Origin: Symbiodinium sp. CCMP2592
Lineage: Eukaryota > Sar > Dinophyceae > Suessiales > Symbiodiniaceae
Direction: 5' to 3'
Assembly (NCBI GenBank): GCA_905221615.1
Contig: CAJNDT010002868.1
Coordinates: 510,642 to 574,641, forward strand
DNA: 64,000 nt
The notes beneath the pieces are model-generated. The model did not search any database. It saw nothing but the letters and a program-made list of their open reading frames with translations, and was not told the origin of the DNA. A program made the position numbers and the translations under genes. Positions 39,701-55,300 of this stretch are shown in pieces. Position 1 is the first letter of the stretch. The number at the start of each line of letters is the position of its first letter.

Positions 39701-42146
39701 CAAGGATCAGCTGCCACTCATCAGCGGCCGGGATTCGAGCTGCCTTGGATTGGGGCATGGGTTCGAGGTTTGAGCTTCAGTACTTCTGGGGAAGCCAGAA
39801 TCGAACTTCAGAGCCTGGAGACACGGAGCTATGCATCGGTTGTTTATAACGATGGAGCCTCAAAGTTTAGTGCCACACATTGCTTATATGTGTCTATACG
39901 TATTTATACACATATATTTGTTTGTGTGCCTGTGTGTACACATGTATATGTACATATATTAGCAGAAAAGCTCTTCCCAGATCTCCTGCGGTTTCAGTGC
40001 CGGACAAGCCTAAAGCGTGAAACCTTCAACCATCTTTCAAACCACTATTTCCGAACACCTGGTGAGCTCAGGATATACAGTTCCGGGTTTAGGGGTTTAG
40101 GGTTTTAGGGGTTTAGGTAAAGTTTAAGGCAACGGGTTTCAGGTTAAGGGCTAAGATGGATTTCATGATGCCCCCCAAACCAGGTTCCAGCTGCTCGCCA
40201 GCCGGCCGTAAGCGGCATCTGCTTCGTGCAAAATGCACCTGGGCAGGACCCGTGCGTGGGAATGTTCCGGGCTTGACATCATATTGGAACTCGGGCACTG
40301 TAACAAGCTACAGATCGAATGCCCCTGCTTGTCCCGGCAATGTTGCAGTCATGTGGCTTCGATCATCAGTCCTCCTCGTCTTCGTTGTCAGGCTCCTGCG
40401 AAACCAGGACATAGATTGCTTGGTAAAGCTTAGGATTTTCGAGTTCGAGGTTTTGGGGTTAAGGCTCCAGAGTTTGGGGGTTTATCCGGGCTCCTCATCC
40501 TCATCCGCCTCTTCGGCGAGCGACTTCTCCTCGTGAGGAGCCAGGGCCCTTTGGGGCGACGGACACCTGAGCAAGGATCATGGTTTAGGATTTAGGGTTT
40601 GAGCTTTGGGGTTTAGGGGTCTAGGGTTTCAGGGTTTAAGACCTTAGCTTTTCTGTAGGGATCAGGTTTGAGGGCTTGCGGTGCAGCAGCAGTCTGTGTC
40701 CATCTAGCAGGGCCCAGTTGTTGAAGAGGCCTTATATAGGTGTACTAACGAAAACACGAAAAGTAAAAGCAGCGAAGCCCCGAGTAAAAAGGTTACAGTA
40801 ACTGAAGTAAAATAGAGCATCGTCGGTGCCGGAGGGAAAGCATCCTTCATCTGCTTGGAAAGAAGCTCCCATGACATCTTCGATGCGGCAAAGTCGTGTG
40901 TGCCATTTTGCCACATTTCGATCAAGTTGTTTCTGCACTGCTTGAAGTCCAACAGCCCTTGATTGAGGTTGAGGTGCTCATAGCAGTCACAAAATGTCGA
41001 GCAGATGTTCATTCCTACGGTGGCCGTCATGTCGCCTTTCACCACAACCTGTAGTCGCTGCTTCCATGCCGACGACAGATTGTACCGGTCGCACCGAGCT
41101 TCCACTTTTATTATGGGCGAGCATTTGCCCTGTTTGGAGAACTTCGCCCGGATCGTCGGCAGGCAGTAGTCTGGCACAGGCTTATCCGAAGCCGGTCGAG
41201 GTGCCTTATTGGGCTTCTTAGGTACGGACATCACAGACCCACCAGCGGAAGCGAACTTCGCGAGATCGGCAGGGATCAGTGGCGGCATCCATTCGGTCCC
41301 ATCGTCAAACACCACAACCACCGAGCCAGCCTCATTCAGGCTCGGTTGCCCGGAAACATCCCTGCCCTTCTTCATCTGGCGACAAGCCTTTCCTAAAGTT
41401 NNNNNNNNNNNNNNNNNNNNNNNNNNNNNNNNNNNNNNNNNNNNNNNNNNNNNNNNNNNNNNNNNNNNNNNNNNNNNNNNNNNNNNNNNNNNNNNNNNNN
41501 ATATACGACTAAGATCACTATATGTATCCATAAGCATGAAGTTAGAGCATCCCAGGAAACCCCTGCTTCAAATATCTGCAAGAAGGAATTCTGAAGGCCT
41601 GCAAACCCCCCAATAGATCCGCATCCCAGGCTGTGAAACCCTCGCGAACATCCTCGTCCTCCCGTCTCTCGGTGGCCAGCACAGCTGCAGCCTCCGAAGA
41701 AGCAGTGCAGCAGATGCTGGGGAAGAAGAGAGAGTGTGAGAAGGGAAAGGAAAGTGAGGTTGGGAAGAGGCCCCGCCAGGCCAGAGTTGTTGTGCTTTAG
41801 GGCTTTAGGGTTGATATCTAGGTTTGGAGATTAGGACTAGGATCGGGCACTTTGGTTCAGTCATGTATGACCCTTCGATCAATGTTCATGCCAGCAAGCT
41901 TTATATATATATATATATATTATATTATGTTAATCCTGTCTGCTATTATACTATGGTACCGTCTGTACATATATATATATATACATATCTATGTTCCCCA
42001 TGCAATCACACACAACCCGCCACACCAGGACCCCTACGAAGCTCAAGCTTTGAGGCTCTTGGGTAGTCTTCGAAATTCCCAGGACCGGGGCTATACATGT
42101 ATACATGTATCATAATATATATCTATATATTATAATTATACATGTC

Positions 42147-42190
<44 letters not shown>

Positions 42191-44561
42191 CATATTCCTG
42201 CGCCCGTCGATTCACGAGGCCAGTTGAGCTTCTTCGTGCCTTAATCTTCAACCAACTACCAGAAATCCTGAACCCAACAACCCGCAAACCCTCAACCCTG
42301 AAACCTTACACCTTCCTAGAAGATTTAAAACTCACCTCCCAGCTTTAAAATCTTAAGTTCTATAAACCCTTGTATCATTAAATTCGTTCGTGGGGAACGC
42401 CACTCAATCATGATTCTAGACGAGGAGTCTGGGATTTCACTCAGATGTGATTGCCAAAGAAGGTCGCTTGCATGTGTGTTCACTAGTGGTAATATAATGT
42501 ATCTACCTATAAATTGACCACCACCCATCTAACTCCCTTGATCCCTGAACCCAAAAACCCTTGGGCCCTAAAACCCTAAACTCGGAACCCCATAACCCTA
42601 AAAACCCTTAATATATTATTTAAATTAATATATATATATATATGTATACATGCATATATATATGGCAAAAGTAGTGCTCGACAGCCTCCTGCATGGAAGG
42701 AGGTTCGGCCGCAGAAGACTGAGGAGCCCAAGCCAAAGAAGGACGAACCCAAGCCGAAGGACACGGAGAAGCCAAAGCCAAAGGACTCGGAGAAGCCAAA
42801 GCCCAAGGAGACGGAGAAGCCAAAGCCCAAGGACACGGAGAAGCCAAAGCCCAAGGACTCGGAGAAGCCAGAGCCCAAGGACGAGAAGCCAAGGCCGAAG
42901 GACGAGAAGCCAAAGCCCAAGGACACGGAGAAGTCAAAGCCGAAGGACGAGAAGCCACAGCCCAAGGACTCGGAGAAGCCAAAGCCCAAGGACGAGAAGC
43001 CAAAGCCGAAGGACACGGAGAAGCCAAAGCCGAAGGACACGGAGAAGCCAAAGCCCAAGGAGACGGAGAAGCCAAAGCCCAAGGACTCGGAGAAGCCAAA
43101 GCCCAAGGACTCGGAGAAGCCAAAGCCCAAGGACACGGAGAAGCCAAAGCCCAAGGACTCGGAGAAGCCAGAGCCCAAGGACTCGGAGAAGCCTAAGCCC
43201 AAGGACACGGAGAAGTCTAAGCCGAAGGACACGGAGAAGCCAAAGCCACAGGACTCGGAGAAGCCAAAGCCCAAGGACGAGAAGCCGAAGCCGAAGGACA
43301 CGGAGAAGCCAAAGCCCAAGGAGACGGAGAAGCCAAAGCCCAAGGACGAGAAGCCAAAGCCGAAGGACGAGAAGCCAAAGCCCAAGGACACGGAGAAGTC
43401 AAAGTCGAAGGACGAGAAGCCACAGCCCAAGGACTCGGAGAAGCCAAAGCCCAAGGACGAGAAGCCAAAGCCGAACGACACGGAGAAGCCAAAGCCCAAG
43501 GAGACGGACAAGCCAAAGCCCAAGGACGACAAGCCAAAGCCGAAGGACACGGAGAAGCCAAAGCCCAAGGAGACGGAGGATCCAAAGCCGAAGATCGAGA
43601 AGCCAAAGCCGAAGGTTACGGAGAAGCTAAAGCCTAAGGACACGGAGGAGCCAAAGCCGAAGAACGAGAAGCCAAAGCCGAAGGACACGGAGAAGCCAAA
43701 GGCAAAGGACACGGAGGAGCCAAAGACGAAGCGCAAGGCTGATCCGGCGCCAATCGAGAGGCGTGTGCGCCAGAAGTCTTCGCCCCGCAAGGCCCGTGGG
43801 TGTATAAGGTTGAGGCTTTAATGGGTCCACATCATGTCCATCTTTAGCGATCGCATATATAATTTAAGTTTTGTTAATATTATATAATACCTGCATGGTA
43901 TATGCCTGCGAGGTTATGTTTATAGGTATATCCTTGTAACGTGGATCAATCTACGTTCGCTTTGCATATCCAATAGCTACCGCCCTGATCCAAGCCATCC
44001 CGAATAACGTGTGCATGTACGTCAATTTCCATATTTGTGGTCACTGTATAGTTCGAACCAGGGAACCCTAGCTAATCCATAATTAAAGTTACTCTCCCCA
44101 GTATATACCAGCCCGACCCATCCCGAAAAATGTGTGCATGTGCAAGAGCTATTCTGATCATCGATCGTCGATATGTCGGAGCCTTAAATATAACCCCGCT
44201 TAAGCATTCCCCTCAAAACACACTTCCTAAGCGAACATCCCGCTAGACGGACGAAACCCTAAACCCAGAGCCAAATCGAGACGAAGTGTACCAATACGCC
44301 CATAACAGTAATTTAATAATACAGTCGCGATGTGTATACAAATTTGTTTGGAAAGCACGAGATATCGAGATCCTTCTTGGGGCGGACTGTGGCATGCAGT
44401 AGAAACTAGCAACGCTGTCTGGGTATATATTGCCTGGTGAGACTCGGTATCCTACTGCGGTATATTGCATGCATGCATGTATAGATCCTCATTATTAATC
44501 TAAGCTGGCACGGTCCTTATATATACTTGTTCCCTAGTAGTGGAAACCGAAATGCCGCGGC

Positions 44562-44630
<69 letters not shown>

Positions 44631-47600
44631 CTTTCTAGGAAACTACCATGCATGTTCGATCCATGCCATCCCCAATAACGTGTGTACGGTGCTGTCTGGG
44701 TCCTATAAGATAGGTCTTGCCTAGTGAAAACCGATGTCCTGCTGCTGTATACTTTCTCAGGAAGTAACACTTGGAAGCCATCCCGAACATGTGTAGATCA
44801 CCACAAACTAGCACATTGACAATGCTGTCTGGGTCCTAGGAATTGCCTAGTGAAAACAGATGTCCTGCTGCTGTATACTTTCTCAGGAAGTAACACTTGG
44901 AAACCATCCCGAACATGTGTAGATCACCACGAAGTAGCACATTGACAATGCTGTCTGGGTCCTAGGAATTGCCCAGCGAAAACTGATATCCTGCTGTTGT
45001 ATACTTTCAGAGGAAATAACACTTAGAAGCCATCCCCAAGGTGTCTAGATCAACACAAACTACCACATGGACAATGCTGTCTTTTCCTAGGAGTGGCCTA
45101 GTGGAAACCGATATCCTGCTAGGTGTGTAGTTCCCGAGGAAGTAGCACTTGGAAGCCATTCCTAACATGTGTGAGATGAAGATCCACAAATCGAGAAGTG
45201 TACCCCAGAATCGACGTAGTCGTGAATGCCAACAGTGCTATCTCTGACTATACACTATGTCCATCATGGTTCCAGAAATTGGCCATTGGCATGCATGTGC
45301 TGCGGTGTGATCTGTTAATTGGAAACCACGAGACGTTCTTGCGGCATGTGGTATTAAATTCGCGAACAATATATGTATATATATATATATATAGATTTAT
45401 ATTTTGGGGTTCTGGCTCAGGCTTCCGAGTCCATGTGGGGATTTCCCAGAATAGGGGAGCATAGTACCCTAAATAGTGGGATCCTTCTTATAGACATCCG
45501 TAAATCAGGTGCCCCAAATTTTCCGAAATGTTAGACCATAAACCCTACACCCTTTATTATGGAACCCCACCCTAATTATCGATCCTTTGAAATATTTATA
45601 GTTCAGCGCCTCCAATCGGTGCATGTCCCACATCGTGCAGTGGCTCGGCCGGTCGACTTCATGCCTTGGATTTATATAGGCTGGGTTATTATGTATGACA
45701 TGGGCTTCTTGAGAGTTTGGCTGTACCAGGGCATAGGCACTCAAGGGTTTGGGATGCAGGGGCTCAATGGTTTTTGTGTATAGGCAACGATCGAGGGCAT
45801 TAGGGTGCAGGGATTCAATTAAGGTTTGGGTGATAAGATCAGAGGTGTAATGAATCAAAGCTTAAGGTCGAGAGAGATTTGGGGTGAGCGTTTAGACCCT
45901 GGAGGGTGCCGGGGCATTCATACAACCGGGGTGCAAGTCTATCGAAACCTTGCCAATTCAAGCTTGTCGGAGCTTGGGGGCTCTGGGCCCTGAAATATGC
46001 CAGAGGTACTTTGAGATGAGAGAGCGAGATATACAATAAAGGGTTGCAGGGTAACAATTATGATTAGTTCATCCCCTGCAGGGGCTTCAGGGTTTTAGAC
46101 TTTGAGGATTAGGATTTAGGGTTTTGGGTTTTAGGGTTTAGGGCTTTAGGGTTTGAGGGTTTCAGGGTACGGGCTTCGGGTTTAGGATTCTAGCGATTAA
46201 GCCTTTAGGGTTTAGGGTGCAGTGCCGATCTTATCAGACCGGTCATTATGCTTCAGGGGTTTTGGCTTTGAGGGTTAGGATTCAGGGCTTTGTGTTTAAG
46301 GCTTTAGGGCTTTAAAATTTGAGGGTTCCAGGGTACGGGTTTCGGGTTTAGGATTCTAGGCTTTAGGACATTAGGGTTTAGGGTGCAGTGTCGATCTTAT
46401 CAGACCGGTCATAAGCTCCCGGATAGCCTGCATGCTCGGTGCAGGATGATGAAGGATCGGCCAAGACCCCCCAGGAGGCGAGCGCGGCCGTCGTGGCAGG
46501 AGTCTGGGATTGCACTATATATATATATAATTATACTAGCATGCTGGCTGCAGCCGATGTTCCCGATTAACATGTCCTTTCGACAAAGCCCGGACATGTA
46601 TGCATAAGCCGTGGAACATGAACCCCCCCTATATATATATATATATATACATATATAGCCGCCTAAACCCTAGACTCAAACACCCCCTATATGAAAAGTC
46701 GCCCTAACCCCTATCCGAGACCAAACCCAAAGCCTATAATTCCTAGCAGCTATAAACTCGATCCTAGACCCTAAATTTTAAACCTGCGGCGCAGGGACAG
46801 CCGCCTAAACCAAGACACCAAACCTACATAAAAAGTCGCCCATAACCCCTATCCCAAATCAAACTCTAAACCTAAGATTCCTAGCGGTGCAAGGACAGCC
46901 GCCTAAACCTAGACCCCAAACAGCTATATGAACCCGGGCCTATATAACCTCGAAACCCAACAAACCCCAAATAGCCTTAAATAAATAGTCCGCCCAAAAA
47001 TGTATCCCGCAGCCACGAATCAAACCTGACCTCAAAAAAGTAGACCGCCCGAAAAAGTAGACCGCAGCCCCGAAACGGAGGACTTAAGGTATATACATGA
47101 GCCCGTAATTGCATGCATGTGCTCCCTCTCAGGAAATTCAGATCCGGGAGATGTGCAGTCAAGACCCAAAAACCAGCGGCTCCGAGTCATGACGCCAGAG
47201 CAGAAGCAGCAGCTTGAGGCGATGCAGAAGCCCTCGGAGCCTTGGGTCGTATGGTATATGCATGCATGCAGATCTTTTTTTTGATAGCATTGCACCATTA
47301 GCCAAGGATATGCCCCGGGATGAGCGAAAGAGGGGCTTCTCCTGGTTGAACCGCCAGTGCAAAGTTAACCCGGAGATGGCAGCTAAGTTCAAGCTCCTGA
47401 CCGATGAAACTGCCAAGTGACTTGTCTCATCGTGAACCCATGCGATATGCCCGTGAGACGGGACACATAAGATCTAGTGCATTGACACCCACTACAAAAC
47501 CATACAGGGCCCATAGCGACCCCATAGCTGCCTGGATGTTAAAACCAGAGCCGATCCAGAATACAGATGAAACTAGATCGTTATTAAATCATGCACCCGA

Positions 47601-50070
47601 TAGTATATCGTATCTATGTACCTTCGAGGCCTTCACTGGATCCTAAACACCTAAACCTACCCCCGGCCCGAAACCCTAACCCCCAACGCTTATTGATCTG
47701 TGAAGCCCTCACCGTCGAAGCCCCCCCCCCAACAAAAAAAAAGAAACCCTCGAATCCCGATCGATCGATATACAGTATGAAATTAGTCTTGGGAACTGCA
47801 TGCTGTGCTGAAAACAACAGATCTTAATGACCGAATAATACATCCTGCTATGCGAGCAGCTACCACAATGAAATACATATATATATATATATACATTAAA
47901 CCCATCCTTTAAATATGCGGATTTCCAATCCCGTATTAAATCAAACCCCAAGACTCCTGACTGCAGCTATGAGGTTCAACTTCTTGAAGGACGAGCTCCT
48001 TCGCGAGGGTGGGCTGGATGTGCAGACTTCGCAAAAGTACAAGGATGAGTCTCTGGATGAGAACAAAGACCGTTACAGAACGGATCCTGGAATGCAGCAA
48101 TTTAACCACATACCCTAAACCCCGAACCTTAAACCCTACACCCTAATCCCGAACCCTAATCCCGAACCCTAATCCCGAAACCCTAGTCCCGAACCCTAAA
48201 CCTTAAACCCTTAACCCCAAAACCCTAAACCCCTGACCCTAAACCCTATATAATTATATATTCCTAAACATATATATATATATATATGCATACCTCGTCA
48301 AACGATCGAGGTGACGATGATGCAGCTGCGCAAGGAGTTCCCGGGAGAGGATGGTGAGGAGTTCATCAAGATCATTACGGCAGGTGCTTTGCCTTTAAGA
48401 GTCGTGCAGTGGACTTTGTATTGTGATGTCGCAGAGCCCTAAACACCTAAGCCTAAATCCCTATGTGTGTTTGCCCTGGTTCTGCTGCAGGACAAGAAGG
48501 AATTCCACACCCCCAAGCTCCAAACTTCGAGCCTGCTAAGCGCTACAGAGTCTTGAAAGACACGATGAACGATCGTGGCAAGGTTCGAAGCAGTCAGACT
48601 GAGGCCGGATAGTTTTTTGCAGTACTTCTTATATCCAAAGCCTCTGCACACCCCGAGTCCTACGCTCAAAGATCCCAAAGCGAGTCCAAGCTTTAGCTAC
48701 TACAATATCCCATAGCTCAAACATCCCTTAAGCGCAGGCCCCATATTTCCTGTCCCAAGTCCCAGCATCCTGGCAGATCGAGATGAGTGGTGTGGTCGCC
48801 GACGGTGACCGCGCGTCCTTGGAGCCCGCTCTGACGGATTTTGCTGAGACGCTGGGCAAGTCGATGGGCTCTTTCGAGGAACTGCGAATCAAGCCCAAGA
48901 AACAGGCCAAGGTAACTTGATTTGCATTATATGGAAAGCTCAAGACCTATATCCTTTCAAGTCGTTTCCCAAGGCCACAAACACTAAACTGTGACTGTCG
49001 CAAGCCTGAACCCTCGAAGCCCCAGGTCTTGACCCCGGAAGAACAAGCAGACAAGAAACTGCAGAAGATCTTCAAAGGGTGCTCTGGCCACTATTCAATA
49101 CCAGGGATTTATTAAAATGTATATACACATATATATATATATATGCATAGGGTAGTTCAATTTTCTAGGGGTCCAGGATTTAAGTTGCAGGGTTTAGTGT
49201 TTTGGATGATGGGCCGGGTTTTGGAGTCGAGGCTCGTCACTGCAGAGAAGAAGCTGATGACTTTGGTCGAGGAGCTGAAATCTGTGCCCTACTCGGAGGA
49301 GCTCCGGCAGGTTTTGACGAAGTATGTGGATGATGTGAAAGTGATGCCGAGCGAGTGGGATAAGAAGATTCATCCTGCGAGCAGCTTGGAAGACAAGCTC
49401 TCTGCAATCAGCCTCCTCGAGGAGGATCTAAAGCCTATCAACGAAGGGATGCGAGAGGCCCGTCGGCGGATCGGCAAGGCACCAAAGCAAAGCTCAGACG
49501 CCGAAACAGATTAAAGGCAACTCAGGTGCAATGGTATAGATTTTCAAGGGCGATCTTTCTAAGCCCCATTCCACTAGACAGTACTCCCGATCGAGACAAT
49601 TCCTATAAACATCCGATCGAGACAATTCCTATGTAGAATCATCAGATGTACTAGCAAACCCTACACTAAACACGATAGTCCACCCACGTGTATCCCTTAA
49701 TTTCCCCAACGATCCTTGCAGGCACGTGTCTGCTGGGGCCTGGATGGGCCATACCGCGTGGGCTTCTGGTGCCTGGGTCCTTTGCGCGGACTTCTGGGTA
49801 AACTAATTTGGGATTGACCTGTGGGGTTAGGGGGTCTACAGATCATCTGGACTTACCGGGTTGTCAAATGAAGACTGAATATAAGAGAGCCGAGTGTTAT
49901 ATAGGGTTACAGGGGGCCAATGCAGGAGTGTACGCATGTAGAGAGTAAGCACCGTTGACCCGATATGAAGTTAGACCGCATTGCTCGATACAGCGGACTG
50001 ACACCCTCCGAAAACGATCTAACTAATTCCAAAGCCCCACACTCCCAAGTCCAACTCCTCAATTAATGTG

Positions 50071-50112
<42 letters not shown>

Positions 50113-52356
50113 CAACAATTAAGCCGGAATTGAGCGACAACCCCCACGGTACCACGCTGCTGCTAAGCATCCTAATCTGCAGAACAGCATAACTCGGATA
50201 CATATAACAATTAATTAAATAAATAAATATATATAATATATATATTTTTTTTATAATTATACTATATAAATATGTACTGCCTGTGTACACACACACAGAG
50301 TCATTGTCGCTCTCTCTCTCTCTCTCTATATATGTATATATGCGTATTCGATCTAAGGTATGGCCCACGGATGCTGCTCGATCACCTTTCGATCTGGATC
50401 GATGGCTGGCCGGTGTCACGTCTGCAGTACCTTAGGGGCATCACGTGTGCTCCAATGCAGTTTTGGTTTTCGCCCAAACCCCTTGAACCCTAATTTTAAA
50501 TTAAGCCTCATGCCCTAATGTTAACCCCTACCGCCGTATATTGTGCATTAAACCCTAGTGTTTTAGCGCAGGATCAGAACTTCGATATCTTGCGCCGCAA
50601 GTGCACTGTGCTTTTGGCACCACAAAAGTTAATTAGTTGAGAGGAAGTTGCACGACCTAATTGGATGTGTGCATGTGGACGCTTACCATATTCCTAGTGG
50701 AACAGACCGGCTATGAAGAGCTGCTAGCAATAAGGGAATCGGGCGGCTCGAGGTTTGATCCTCGGCCTCGTGTCTGCATGCATTCAATATGCACTCAATT
50801 AGCTCAAGTCTGATCGGATTGCTGAGGCGTGCAAGGTTTGGAGGGGTAGGATATGCCAATGATGTTATTCGGTCTTATATTTATGTATATATAGGTGACA
50901 TATAAATATATAAATATTATAGCTACAAGCCGATCAGATGTCTGGGCCGGTGTTTTGAGGACACTGCACGGACTCTGCAGTCATGGCTGTTGGGTTGCTA
51001 TCCAGGAGTTTGAAGCTCGATCGTATAGGGTGCATGATCTTCTATAGGCTATCGGCCTAACTCAAATACAAACTCCTGGTCGGCATATCCCCGGGGCCTG
51101 TGGAACCTATCCATAGGCTTCTGACTGAGCAGTCTGGGTGTTGTTATGCGAATAACTCTGCAATCGTGGCTGTTGGCATGCCATCCCAGGCTAGCTAGCT
51201 CGATCTGGTCTAGAGCATTACGTTTACTTTAACCTGAAACCTTAATTATAAGGTTGCCCTATAGGCTGGAATATTTACTTCAATCATGCCCCTGGCCGCC
51301 ATGTCTCCAGCACCGGTGAAGCGCTTCACCGAGGATCGCAGTCGTGGTGAAATGACCTTTGCGGATTAGGGCATGTTACAGACTGCTGGATGTCTGTTGG
51401 GATGAGTATGCCTGCATGTCTTAGCACAGAGCTCCCCGCATGCAGCTTTTCAGGAGCAGGGATCCAAATCAATTCCCGTGGACTAAATATACAAGCTTTC
51501 ATGGACAGCTGGCCATATGCATGTGCACCTTCTAGCTGACAATAGTTCGCAAGCTTAGAGTCCCCACCGCTACATATATATATATATATATATAGGAACA
51601 TTCATGAAACTAGGCTTATCAAACCTCGCACTACAGAAGTCGTTCCTGTACAGCTGAAGTGCCAGAGTCTGTTAGACAGGTAGAGCGAAAATCACAGCCA
51701 AATCCCTGCGCCCTGGTGAACATGGATCCGTATCACTCCCGTCTAACATGTGTAACTTTCCCCTATCTGATGACATGGGAATATCTCACAATAAAGCACC
51801 AGACCCAACACCCGGAAGCCCATGTGTACCCCTATAGACAAACCCTGATGAGAGCTTAAACCCTTAAATCCTCTATATATATATATATCCTAGCCCGAAC
51901 CCTCAAAGCAATAGCATGAAGAACTGCATGCATAGGAGGATAAGCCTTAGTTCTAAAATCCTATAGACCCCGAACCCCCTCGTCATCATGGACTTGGTGG
52001 AAGAATTGTTGGAGCTGTCCGAGCATTTGACGACGCGGAAGATAAAGCAAGTATGCGACAAAATAGCCGGTCGCATTCCTCATTTGATGCTCCCGTGACC
52101 GGAACGCAAAGATGTGTGTGTGTGTGCTGGTTTGCTCGGTGGGAAGTCCAGATTTTAGTTTGAGGCGAATCTTTAGTGCGTCCTGGCCGAGGCGCAATCT
52201 CGTCGATCTTGCTTCGTATGAAGATGATAGGAATGTATATCGCAATTTCCAGCGCTGGGTGCAGCGGCAACCCTGGCGGAAAGGCCTTCCGGAGCCCAGG
52301 GAGAATCCCGGTTTCATGGAAGAATATATATATATATATATATATATCTAGTATAA

Positions 52357-52387
<31 letters not shown>

Positions 52388-55300
52388 GTATATATATATA
52401 CAGTCGACATGTCGACCTGCATGTATATATATATATATATGATCCGGGGGCAGTTAGAATATTCAGCTTTTATAGCAGCGGTATTAGTCGCCGTGGCTGG
52501 GTCTGGAGGTTTAATTTGAGGGATTGCATGGTTTGGAGTTATATGCAAAATTTAACATGCTCATTAATTGATGTGCTTTGCAAGAGGCTTCAGATTCGGT
52601 CTTGTCGCGCTGTATGTTAACCGAAGCTATATATTCCTAAACCGGTATTCGACCTCGAAATTTCTACGGACCCTGCACCCAAAACTCTAAGCCACCAGTT
52701 TTCGTTAACTAAGATCATTAAACCCTATAGATCACCCTGGAGCTCGAGCCCTCAAAGTCTGAACCCCGGAACCAAAGGAATGCCCCGGCGAACCCTAATG
52801 AAATTACTGACCCCGATAATTTATGATCTGATCCGAACCAAGGGTGGAGGTCACACTCAAGAATCCGACCACGGCTGAATTCTATGTGGGCAAATGGCAT
52901 ATGCTCTATCCTCACGAGATGCCTCGCGGTCAAGCAATAATCCGCAATGTTCTTGCTAGTCGTTCCCTGCAACTGAAGCGGCACATGGCAGATCTCGTGT
53001 GCCCCACACCAGCTAAGGATACACACGATTTATCATTATTCTGAAAATCGATTCAAGAAATTTTTTCTTGGAGAAGATGGAGTGACTCGTCTGCACTATT
53101 GGTTTTGAAAGCATTCTGATCAAGACATTTCTAGGGGAACAGAGCACAAGCTAGAGCTAAACGTGGTATAGTGGTTCCCTGAATCTCGCCCTAAGCCACT
53201 GGCAAATTAACCCGTGACCCATGACCTTCCAATCCGGAGATAGCCCGGAGCAAGAGTGCCACGAGCTCCTCGATGTCGCACCTCATGCCGGTTGAGATTA
53301 ATTCTTTTATATAATAATACGAGTTCTGTGTTGGGGAATGTTCCCTATAGAGGCCTCTATATAGAAAGGATCCTAAACACTAAGTCCCTTTATCCTGCCC
53401 TATATATGTGAACAGAGAAAACATCTTAAACACTGATCGAGTCCATTACCCTGCCGTACATGCGAACATACGCTCCGAGCATGCTATAAGTGAAGCAACG
53501 AAATGGCCTTGGCATGGCATGAGCCTAATCGCCCAAACCCTAATTAAGATATAATTGCGAATCCTCGCTATGTTGGACACTGCTTCCATATGAGGGGGTC
53601 CCTCTACCGCACCATGGATAATGCAAATTATGGTTGCTTGCGGGTATGCTGTATAGGCACTCAAGGGTTTGGATGCAGGGGTTCCACAGTGAGCTTCGGG
53701 TGACCAGGTCGGAGGTACACAATTTCGGTTCGAGTGATATGTTAAGGCTTAGGGTCAGGCTTCAGACCTGGAAGAGTTTGGATGCAGGGGTTCAAAGATC
53801 GGGGGTGTAAAGCTTTATATCGGGCCCAAGACTTCGGATTCGATTACTATCGGAGCTTTGGAGCTGTCGGCCCTGACACAGAAGTAGAAATAGGGTTCGG
53901 GGTTGCGGTTTACTCGGGGAGCGATGGTGTCGGGGCTAAGAAGCTTCGGGGTGGAATGCTTGAATGATAGTTGGACTGATTCCATATAGCCATATAACAT
54001 CACATGCCCAGGAGCTGGAGCGATTCTGGCAACATGCCAGAGGGACGGAGCCACTCGACGCTGCACTTTATATGGCTACAACGTTGCATATATATATATA
54101 TATATATGGGATTAGAGGCCGGGGTTGGGTTAATCTTGAGGGTTCGGGACTATGGTGCTCTATAGATATATAGATTATATATAGATCGACGCTGGGAATC
54201 TACTATGTTCAGGGTTTGCGATCGAATAGCCGTCTGGGATTCAATTCCTGATATCGATCGTGCGTATGCTTGCTTATATGGCTTACAGACTCAAGGTCGG
54301 GGTGCTATTATTTCCGGGGCTCGGGTTTTAAAATTCTCAATTCCCGGAATTAAAGCAGCAAAGTTCTCGACTCAGCGCTTCCTCATATCGATCGATCGAA
54401 CTATCCGTGCTGACTTTGTTTGGCCTTAGGGTCTATATCGGGATACTGGGAACAGCATAACTGTCGAAGCTGCACTTCGAAGAGCTGATATCTATCCAAT
54501 AGCTACAGGGCCCAAGTTAATACAACATATAACCATTGCCTTGCAGATCGATACTCTGCCTGTTCGGTCGCAGAAACCTGAAACGCCTTTCCTAAAACTA
54601 TATGTGCATGATGTCTAGCTCTGGTACAATCCCATAATGATCATCTGCCTAAACAAAACTTCAGGGATACCATGGGCAATTAACACATTGAGGTGGTTCG
54701 AGAACCATCCGTGGCTCGCCTCGCTTTCTGATCCTGGGCGGCAAAAGGCAGCGTGGACCAGCAGCGGCTGTATCCTGGGTTATTTGCAGTATGGTTTCTT
54801 GATTTAGATCGGTTCGGGGATGTTTGATCTGAGGAAAACGAGCTGCTACGAACGGTGCCCATAGAAGTGCACGGCGATGACGCCGAAGCTCACAAGAGGC
54901 GAAGCTTTTTGTGCGTTTCTATAAGAAGCCCCATCACCCGGGGGAGCACCTACGACGTCCTGTTCCCCTGCTATGTCCTGGACAGTGACCAAACAGCCCC
55001 TGGAACCGTGACCCGGTGCTTGATTCATAATCGAAAAGCCTTCGAATAGGAAGGATGGTTGATGAGTGGATTCATGGATATAAATTGAGGTTGGGACCAC
55101 ATCTGTGGCCACGTAGGGCATCGTGCGGTAACATCTGTAGTTCTCAGCCAAGGCCAAGCAGCTCGATCATTACCTCGTATGGTCGTTGGCGCAGCTGGCT
55201 GCCGGCAAAACCAGCCACTACGACGCCTGGGGTCAAACGCTTCCCGGTGGAGACGATGCTTGCGTAACTTTATGCGGAGGCTACCGATTCGTCTGGGCAG

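Noticed and set aside
42576-43790. 404-residue Phe/Gly/Ser-rich protein on the minus strand and a 326-residue Ser/Arg protein on plus
   Set aside because: Shadows of the KPKPKD repeat; only the third plus frame has an acceptor, a natural tail and a sensible stop.
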